NCBI RefSeq assembly: GCF_019297835.1
Contig: NZ_CP079203.1
Location: forward strand, 2,391,001 to 2,455,000
Direction of reading: 5' to 3'
Length of the DNA stretch: 64,000 nt
Origin: Sphingomonas sanguinis
Lineage (GTDB): Bacteria > Pseudomonadota > Alphaproteobacteria > Sphingomonadales > Sphingomonadaceae
The first letter of the stretch is position 1. The number at the start of each line of letters is the position of its first letter. Of this stretch, positions 53,809 through 63,400 are shown piece after piece. A model generated the notes under the pieces. That model ran no database searches and was not told the origin of the DNA. It saw only the letters and a list, made by a program, of their open reading frames with translations. A program made the position numbers and the translations under genes.

Positions 53809-54426
53809 TTAAGACAAGCTGACGCTAATCGGCGTTCTTGGAGGCAGTCCCTTAGCTTTCGTGATGAACTGACCCATGAGGTGCCAGTATACGTCTAAGT
53901 CTGACAGCTCCAAATTCTCGACTCCATCGCTGCCGCCAAGGAACAGCGGCTTCTTATATCCGATGCACTGATCGAACGCTGGGGTCGCCCCCCCGCTTGT
54001 CCGCCATCTTTCGTAAAAGCTGATCGCAAGCGCCGCTTCCCCAAATTCGAGCAGACCAGCGTCATGAAAGGTGAACAGGTTGGCGGGTATCTCTAATGCC
54101 TCTCCCGTGCCTGGCTCGAACATCACGACACCCTTCTGACCATCTTCGATCCGACCCGCGTCAATGGCGAAGGTGCTGCCGAGCCAGTCGAAGCCGAAGC
54201 AGGTGATCCTGCCCTCGAACTCAGGGAAGCCCAGGCAGATGCGTTCATTCCATTCGTTCAAGTCGGCAGGGGCGATGACACGATACAATCCATCACGGAA
54301 AGAGCTACCCCCGAACGCGGCGAAGAACTCGCGCAAGCCGGGAATATCTGGCCGTAGACCTTCTACATCATGGCCGCGCCGGTCTTGCCGATCCCGGGGG
54401 AAATTCCGTTGGAAGACTTCAAACAT
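53809..54426 (-). CDS. DUF1851-type immunity protein for the main Rhs toxin
   Basis: The 205-aa protein has a GAD-like N-terminal part (LREFFAAFGGSSFRDGLYRV) and a C-terminal DUF1851-like block (FGFDWLGSTFAIDAGR, MFEPGTGEALEIPANL, GYKKPLFLGGSDGVENLEL). Relatives serve as immunity proteins for secreted DNases (the Tdi1 type). Its ATG overlaps the Rhs stop by one base (TAATG), tying it to the HNH-like nuclease tip. It would act in the cytoplasm, binding the toxin. Confidence 0.8.
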   Translation of the reverse strand: MFEVFQRNFPRDRQDRRGHDVEGLRPDIPGLREFFAAFGGSSFRDGLYRVIAPADLNEWNERICLGFPEFEGRITCFGFDWLGSTFAIDAGRIEDGQKGVVMFEPGTGEALEIPANLFTFHDAGLLEFGEAALAISFYERWRTSGGATPAFDQCIGYKKPLFLGGSDGVENLELSDLDVYWHLMGQFITKAKGLPPRTPISVSLS

Positions 54427-57400
54427 TAGCGATGCCCGATCGTCACGCGGTTGATCCTCGTTCCTGGCGGCAGATTTTTAATCTGCTGCTGGATTTGTGC
54501 CCCAAGACTGCGATTCACGCTAGAGTCAAGCGGCCACATATTCCCGACCGTGTCGGCCCCGCCCAGCTGGAGATCAACCATGTGATCGACATCGCTACCT
54601 GCCGGAACTTCGCCGCCAGCTCTCCTAAACATGGTTCGCGCCGAAGTGCCTCCGCGAGTCGTCTGCATCACGACCGTATCTGCGTCGTTCAGCATTTGCG
54701 TTTTGGCAAGCGCCTCCGCCTGTTGCATAGCAGACCAACCCGGCTTGTATTTTAGAGCCAGATCAACCCCTGCACTCTCTGCGGCCGTCCGCCCCAGTCC
54801 GATCCTGCCGAGCAAGCTAGACCCTACCCGGCCAAATGCACTTGCTATGCCGTAGCCGACCACGCCGCTCGCGAAGTCCGTGGCCAAGCTGGACGCGGTG
54901 TTGGTCTCCCCCAAGGCCGGTCGATACCCGAGGCCAGTCACGGTTGAGGATAGTCCAGCAACGCCCGCATTGGCCGCCCCGGTCGTTGCCACGCCCCAGC
55001 CAGCAGTCGCCACCAGCCCAGTCCCGGCTACACCGACCAACGCCCCTCCGGCCGAGCCCAGCAGGAAGCCACCAACCAGGCGATTGGCCTGCGACTCCGC
55101 CGTGCGATCCCATTGCTCGATCAATCGCCGGTTGTTGGCGATCGCCGCGTCGAACTGGCGCTTGCCGTCAATGCTGTATTGGCCAGTACTATAGTCCGCC
55201 TCATACGCCTGAACGCGTGCATCGAGTGTGCCCATGTCGATCGCGTAACCGGCATCTCGTGTTACCAAGTTCGGTTTTCCGTCCGAACCGATCCCCGCTT
55301 TGGGCTGGCCGTTGGCGCGATCCTGCTCGGCTTGCTGCTCGGCGAGTTCGCGCTTGATCTGCGCAACCTGCCTCTCCATCCGGGCGGCCGTCTCGGCACT
55401 GATCCGGCCACTGGCCCGCAGCGCGGCGATGCGCTGCTCGATCGGGACGGGTGCGCCATCTGCGGCCTGTACGCCGCCATCGTCCAGCCTCGCCGATCTT
55501 AGCCTCCGGCTTTCGGAATGGAGGCTCGCCTCGCCCACGCCTTGCGCCACCAGCCGCCCGACTGTGCTGCCGATCACATCGGGCAGGACCGACAGGATAT
55601 TGTCGCCGAAGCTCGTGCCCTCGACGAGACTCCGTGTCGCCGCACCTGCGATGCCCGAGGCCGCGCCGGACAGCAGTTGCGCGCCGAAGGACGATCCGCG
55701 CGGTGCGGTGGCATAGCCCACCGCCCCCGTGACGCCCGCCGCCGCCACGCCCGCCCAGTCGAACCGGCGCTGCAGCCCCGTCGCCACCGCGATGCCCTGG
55801 GTCAGCACATTGCCTGCGACCCCGCTGACCGCTGCTCCGGCCACGCCGCCGCCGACCCGGCTCGCCAGGCCGGTCGCACCAAGGCCCGCACCGACACCGC
55901 CCGAGATCGCCGCAAGCGCCACGCCCCGGAACGAGAATTGGTCCTGCAGACCCGTCGCCACACCCACGCCCTGGCTGACCGCCGAGCCGACAGCCGCCGA
56001 GCCTGCTCCGATCGCGATCGCGCCCAACGTTCCTGCAACGCCGCCGCCCAGGGCACCGGCGATACCGCCCCCCGCTCCCAGCACTGTGGCGATGCCCGTG
56101 CCGAGCGACGTCGCCACCGGAGCAAAGGCCGCCACCGCCGCCCCCGCCGTCACCACGGTGACGGCAATCGCGACCACCGCCAGCAGGATCGCGCCGAACA
56201 CGCCGCAGCGGTTGCGTCGGCGCCCGCCTTGCGCCGCGCGCGGCTGGGGGACGGGGGTGTTGGGCTGGACGTCGCCCAGCGCCTCGGCCGGGTCGTAGGG
56301 GCGCCAGGTGTCGGCGCTGTTGCCCCGGTTGACCACGGTCGAGGGGATGGAGAGCACCCGCCCCTCGGCCAGCGTCTCGTCCGCGCTCAGCCCGTTGGCA
56401 CCTGCGATCAGGTACCAGAGGTTCGCATCGCCCCACAGCGTCTGGGCGATGCCCGCCAGCGTATCGCCGCTGCGCACGGTGTAGCTCTGCGTCGTCGTCG
56501 CGACGCTGCGATAGTTCACCGCATCGTAATTCTGGTCGAAGTCGGCATGCGCCGCGCCGGAGAAACCGCCGTTCCGGAAAGGCCCCGCCGGGCTGGCGGT
56601 GGTCGATTGCGGCTCGGGCGCTCTTCCCTCCGCCACGGCGGCGGCGAAGGTCGTGTTGTCGGTGCCGTCATTGCCGACCTCACCCATCACCACGCCGTCG
56701 AAGATATAGCGTTTCTCGCGCGGGTTGGCGGCGGGGGCACCGGCATATTGCGGCTGCTCGTCGCGGGTCAGGATCTGGCCGCCCAGGTCGGTCGTCACCG
56801 CCACGGTGCGCGGCCGCACCCCACCGGTCAGCGTCACGCCGAGCAGCCGCCCGGCCTCGTCATAGGCGTAAAGCGACTGGGTCGTGCCGTCGGTGTTGGT
56901 CAGCGTGACCGCGCTCGTCAGCGGTCCGTCGCGCCAGACATAGCTGTAGGTGGTCGTGGCGTTCGACGTGGCGGCGCCGCCGTCCTTCCAGCTCTGCACC
57001 GCGCTGGACGACAGCGTCCCGTCCGGATTGTACCAGTTGGTCGCATAGCTGTTATAGGTCTCGCTGCCCCGGCGCTGCGTCGCGCTCTCGGCCGTCACCC
57101 GCCCGCGATTGTCATAGGCAATGCCGTAGCGCGAGCGGACCACCGTCATCCCGTCCGGGTCATATTGCTGTTCCGACAGCACCCGGCCCAGCGCGTCGCG
57201 CTGATAGCTGGCGAGCAGCGTCTCCGGCCCGAAGCTCCCGGCGGTCACCGCATCCGACTGGTATACCGCGACCAGCTGGCCGTCGTCGGAATAGGCATAG
57301 CGTTCGCGGTGCTCGGCCGCCGAGGTCGCGCCCGCCTGGCCCGCCGCGGCGACACCTGCAGCGGTGGTGGCGCTCACCCGCTGGCCCGCCGCGTCGTAGA

Positions 57401-60400
57401 GCAGGCTGACCCCGCTGCCCCGCACGATCACGCCCCCCGACTGCTCGCCCTGGTCGAGCACGACGCGGTTCATCGCGTCGTACAGGTACCAGCGCGTCTG
57501 CGGTCCGGTTTGAAGGGACGACAGGCCGCTCGGGTCCATCGGCCGGTAGCTTTGCGTCAGGCTGCGAATATTGCCGACCGCGTCGTAGCTCCAGGACAGC
57601 GCCGCATGGGCCGCCCCGCCATCGGCGGCAAGGTCCGTCCAGGATGTCATCCGCCCGAGAAGGTCGTAGGTGGCGCGCCCGTCCTGCTTGACGGTGGCGC
57701 CCGCGACCAGCCGCTCATAGGCGCGGTTGCCGGACGCGTCATAGCCATAGGTCGCGGTCTGCCCCGCCTCGACCACGCTGGCGACCAGGCCGGTGTTGTA
57801 ATAGCCGAACGAGACGGTCCGCTCGCCCGCCGCGCCGCTATGCGTCTCGGTCGTCGCGCGTCCGGCCAGGTCGTAGGACAGCAGGGTGACGTTGCCGCCC
57901 TGATCGGTGCGCTGCTGGACATGGCCGAAGCTGTCGGTCGTCTCGGACGCCGCCACCGCGCCGTCCACACCGAAGCGATCGGCGGACGTGCTGACCGTCT
58001 TCACCCAGCCGCCGGTGACGCCCAGCCCTACCGTGCGGGCAAAGCCGCTCCACTGATAGGTATAGGTGGTCAGGTCGCCCGCAAAGTCGATGCTCGACAC
58101 GACCCGGCCCTGAAGATCATAGTCGGTCGTCTCGGCACCGGCGACGACCTCGCCCGGAAAGACGCCTTCGCCGTCATCCTCGGGGCTTTCATAGGTCGTC
58201 ACCCCGACGGGCAGCAGCACGGCATAGCCGCGCACCGAGTCATAGACCCAGCGCCGTCCCTCCGGCCCGGTCGCCGGATAGCTGACCGGCATGGTCAGGC
58301 CCGTGTTGGTGCCCGCCGCGCCGCCGGTATCGCCCTGGATCAGGTAGCGGCCGCTGGGCGACAGATAGAAGGTGCCGCCCGCCCCCTCGTCATAATAGGG
58401 ATAGGTCTGGCCGACGACCGGGGCCTGATAGACGGAATTGGAGTGGCGGATGCGCTGGCCCAGCCCGTCATAGGCATAGGTGTCGGTCAGCCGGGTGGCG
58501 GCGGCGCCCGGCACCGCCTGGGTGAGCAGCCGCCCAAGCTTGTCGAAGGTCCGTTCGGTGCGCCGACCTAGTCCGTCGATCGCCGCGACCGCATCGCCGA
58601 ACACATCATATTCGCGCGCATTGGTGCTGGCGTCGGGACGATATTCGACCAGCACCAGCGGGTCCTCGTCGCCGTAACCGCGCCCTTCCAGCAACGTCCG
58701 GCGGGTCAGATAGCCATTGGCGTCGCGGGTGCCGATCGCGCGGCCCGACAGGTCATAATAGAAGCGGTCGGTCGGGTTCAGGCTGACCGTGGTCGTGTCG
58801 GCCAGCGTCACCGTCACGGTCGGGCCGTTCCGCTCGATCAGCTTGCCGATACTGTTGTAGCGATAGCTGGTAGTCGCACCGCGCGGATCGACGTCGGACA
58901 CCACCTCGCCAAAGGCATTGTGCGCCTGGGTCCGCGACAGCGTCACCGCCCCCGCGCTCGTTCCATCGGCCTGAAGGCCGAGCTGACGGCCGACCTCGTA
59001 GCTGGCGGTGGCGAGATCGCGGCGGTCATAGGTGGCATAGGTCACGACCGCATCGGCCTGCCCCGCCAGCCCGCGTGCGAGCAGCGTTCCTACCGGTGCC
59101 TCGGTCGCGTCGAAGCCGTTGCTGGCGACGGTCAGCGTCGCATTGGCGTTGCCGTCATAGCCATATTCGCGCCACACGCCGTCACGCGCATTGGTCTTCA
59201 CGACGCGGCCGAGCGCGTCATAGACGTTGCGCTCCTGGATATAGCCGTTGATCGTCTTGTAGACCGCGTCGCCGAACGCGTCGTAACCGGTGGTGGACAG
59301 GTCGCCCCAATACCAGCGGTCGCTCGACAGCGACGCGGCATAGGTGCCGACCGTACGGCCGACCGCGTCGTACTGGGTGAAGCGGCCTTCGGTGACGACA
59401 TCGCCGTTCGCACGCTCGCGGTCGTAGCTTTCGCGCAGGGTGCGGCCGACCGCGTCATAGGCGAAGGAGCGGGTGAAGCCGGTCGCGTCGGTCTGGCTCA
59501 GCAGCCGCCCGCCCGCGCCATAGACGAAGGCGTTGACCCGGTCGGTGGCGGCGGGCGCGACCGGCGCGTTCGTCGGCGCGGCGGTCCGCTGCGGCATCGC
59601 GATCACCGGGTCGGCGGGCGAGAAGGCGAAGTCGGCGGGCTGGATTTCCGCGACCGTCAGCGACCGGAGCACGATGCGCGGCGCATTCGCCATGGTGACA
59701 TGAACGTCGCTACCGACCTGGGTGAAGGTCAGCTCGGCAAAGCTGCGGCCCGGAATGACGATACGGTCGCGACCGGGGGTGAAACCGGCGATCGTGCCCC
59801 AGTCATATTGGGGGTTCCGTATCCAGTCGTTGGGCGCGAAGATCGTGTCGTCGAAGATGAAGGTGTCGTTGCCGCTGCCGCCGATCGCGAGCACGCCGAC
59901 ATTGCGCACCTCGATCAGGTCGTTGCCGTCGCCGCCGCTGACCGTGCTCAGCCATTGTTCGCTGATGAGATGGTCATCGCCGTCACCACCGGTGAACGCC
60001 CGGCCATGTCCCTCGCCAGGAAGGACGATCAGGTCGTTGCCCGCCGTCGCCTGCGCTTCGTAATTCGTGCCTGTCGGCCTGTTGGTGATGAGCGGGGTGG
60101 GGCGCCGGTCGCTGATCGGTCGTGAGCCGGTGAACCCCGCTCGGTCGATGACGAAGTCGGCGGCGGTCAGGCTCGCCGCATTGGTGTTGCGCAGTATGAT
60201 CCGCGGCACATGGGAAACCAAAATCTGGGTATCGGCGCCATTCTGGACGATGGTCAGGTCGGCAAAGCCCGTGATCGCGTTCAGGATGGCGATCTTGTCG
60301 ACGCCGGGCGTGAAGTCCGCGATTTCGCCCCAGCGTTCCTCGGGATTGTAGATGAATTGCTGCCCGACCAGATTTCCCAGATCGAAGACGAAATAGTCGC

Positions 60401-63400
60401 TGCCCGCGCCGCCATAGCCGGACAGAAGCGTGCGGAACTCCAGCACGTCGTTGCCCGCGCCGCCGTCCATCATGCCGTTCCAGCTGCTGTTGATCAGCCA
60501 GTCGTCGCCGTCGCCGCCCTCCAGTCCGTAATTATTGCCCCCGCCCTCCTGGGCGGAGATCATGTACATGTAATCGTTGCCGCTGCTGCCATGGACGCGC
60601 GAGTAACCGTCGGCCGTCGCGATCCCGAAGGTCGCGGTGGTCACGGGCACCGGAACCGGGCGGACGGCGGCGACGATATCCTCGAACACGACCGGGGCCG
60701 AGCTATTGGCCGCGCCGCTCTCGCGCATGGTCAGCAGGTTGTTCAGATCGTCATAGGCGAAGTCGGTGGTGCGACGGATGCCGCCCAGGCTGCCGATCGC
60801 CGCATCCTGCTGCCGGATCAGGCGGCCGCTATCGTCATAGCTATATTGGGTGACCTCGCCGGTCGCCTCGTGCTTGCTCAGCACTTCGCCCAGCGCGTTG
60901 TAGGTATAGCGGATCACCGCGCTGGTCGCCGCCGCCTCGACGCCGGTGGCGCCGTCCATCAGGCCGGTCACGCCCAGCCGTTCCTCGCGGATACGCTGGC
61001 CGTTGCGGTTATAGGCGAACAGGGTGACGCGGTCGTTGGCCGCATCCGCCACCGTCTGCCCGATCACGGTCGCCAGCGGCGTGGCCTCGCTATAGGTGCC
61101 GCCGACCCGGTTGGCGTAGCGGCGCTCGGCGGTGACATTGCCCTCGGCGTCGCGGACCCAGGTGGTCAGATAGCCCTCGCCATCGACCTTGCCGATCTCG
61201 CGGCCCAGCCTGTCGAACCAGTGGAGGACGACCGCGCCGTTGCCGTCGGTCTCGCGCACCACATTGCCCAGCCCGTCATAGGCGACGGCGGTGGTGACGC
61301 CCTGCACCGTGACGTAGTTCGTCCCGTCATAGCGCCCGGCGACCGCCGCCGCGACGCTGGTCGAAATCAGCCGGTTGTTGCGGTCGAAGCCATAGGCGGT
61401 TTCGCGCGCATTGGCGGCGTTTACCGGCGCGGGCGGCGTTCCCCCGGCCAGCGCGGGCAGCGCGACCGGGTCGCCGTAAACCCGCCGCAGGACCGCATTG
61501 CCCGCGCCGTCATATTGCCAGGTGGTGAGCGTACCGACCGCCGACAGTTCGGCGATCTTGCGGTTCTGGCCGTCATAATAGGTCAGCGACCGCGCGCCGT
61601 TCGCATCGACCCGCTCGATCAGATTGCCGCGCAGGTCATAGATCATGCGCTCGGTCGGGGCGACCATGGCGGTCGTGCCCATCTCCGGATCGACCAGTAT
61701 CTCGACCACATCGCCGATCGTCCCGGTCATCCGGTCGAGGCCGTCATAGGTGTAGCGGGTGGTCCGCGCCTCGGGACGCCCCGCCGCCTCGACCTTGACC
61801 GACAGGTTGCCGCCGGCGTCATAGGCATAGCTGTTGGCGATGTTGCGCCCCATCGCCAGGCCGCTGGCGGGATCGGTCCAGCGGACCTGGGTCATCTCTT
61901 CGACCAGCAGGCCGCGCCGGTCATGGGTGTTGAAGGTCACGCCGCCCAGCTTGTTGACCACCGCCGCGCGGTCGCCGAACGCATCAAGGACGTAGCGCTC
62001 GGTATGCCCGCGCGCGTCGGTCGTGGCGACCAGCCGGTCCAGCCGGTCATAGCCGAAGCTGGTGATCGCGTCGGCGCCGCTGCCATAGACGACCGGCAGG
62101 GCGGTGGCGTCGCCGGGCGACACCGCGCGCTCTGCATAGCGGATCACGCTGTCCTTCTGGCCGGTCGGCGTCCAGCTGGTCTGGGTGACATAGCCTTCGG
62201 CGTCGACCTGAACGGTCAGCCGGTCGAGATTGTCATAGTGGAAATAGCCCGAATTCCCGTTGGGATCGGTGACCTGCACCACCCGGCCGAACGCGTCATA
62301 GACGCTGGTCGTCGCCAGCCCCGCGACCGCCGCGCCGACCGGCACGGTCTCACCCGTCGCGCGACCCAGACGGTCATAGGCCGTAGTGACGCTGGAGCTC
62401 AGGGGATCGGTGGAGGAGATGCGCTCGCCGAATGCGTTATAGCCATAGTCGGTACCGGTGATGGCGCCCGCGCCCACCTCGCGCACGACCTGACCGCGCT
62501 TGTCGAAGGTCCGCGTCGTGGTCGCGGCATCCGCCGTTCCGAACGCCGCCGTCGTGCGGACCGCATCGCCCAGCGCGTCATATTCGAACCGGGTGATGCT
62601 GCCGTCCGCATCGGTCCGCTCGGTCAACCGGCTGGTCCGGTCATAGGCATAGCGCGTCACCACCGCATCGCCGGGGATCGCGGCCGGGAGCAGCACGGCC
62701 AGCTGCGCGGTCGTCGTCGCATCGGTCAGGCCGGGGACGGCAGCGGCATAGCGGATGGTCGTGGCGAGATTGCCGACGCTGTCATAGCGCCGCTCGGTCA
62801 CGAAGCCTTCGCCATCCACGGCGAAGGCCTGTCGCCCGGCCGCGTCGTAGAAGGTGCGGGTGACGCGGTCGTTGGCGGCGGCGGGGACGCTCGCCTGCGC
62901 CAGGGTGATCGCGGGCGGATAGGCGTCCAGCGTCGCCCGCGCGATCGGCGTCGCATAGCTCCTGGTCCAGGCGACCCGGCCGAGCGCGTCATAGCCCATC
63001 GCCGTCACGCCCCCGAGCGCATCGACCATGGCGATACGGCGATTGGCGGCGTCGTACACGTAACGGGTGGTGCGACCCGCCACATCGGTTTCCGCCACGA
63101 TATTGCCGTTGGCGTCGCTGACGAAGGTCGTGAGCTGGTTGAACCGCCCGGCGCCTGCGTCACGCGTCTCGCTCGCCAGCCGCCCGGCGGAGTCATAGGC
63201 ATAGGCCGTGACCTGCGCCGCAGGCGGCGGGGTCGTGCCGATCAGCGCACTCGCCTGGTCCAGCGTCGTCGCCCCGTCGATCGCCGGATAGCGGTCGGGA
63301 TAGCGGATCTTCTCGATCAGGTGCGATGCCTGATCACAGGCATATCGGGTGACATAGCCCTCGGCATCGACATCGAAGCGCAGCCGGTCCTCGCGGTCGT

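Noticed and set aside
55518..58571. 1017-aa frame antisense to the rhs gene, and the 401-aa frame at 58920-60125
   Set aside because: Both mirror the codon pattern of the minus-strand YD repeats; they are shadows in GC-rich DNA.
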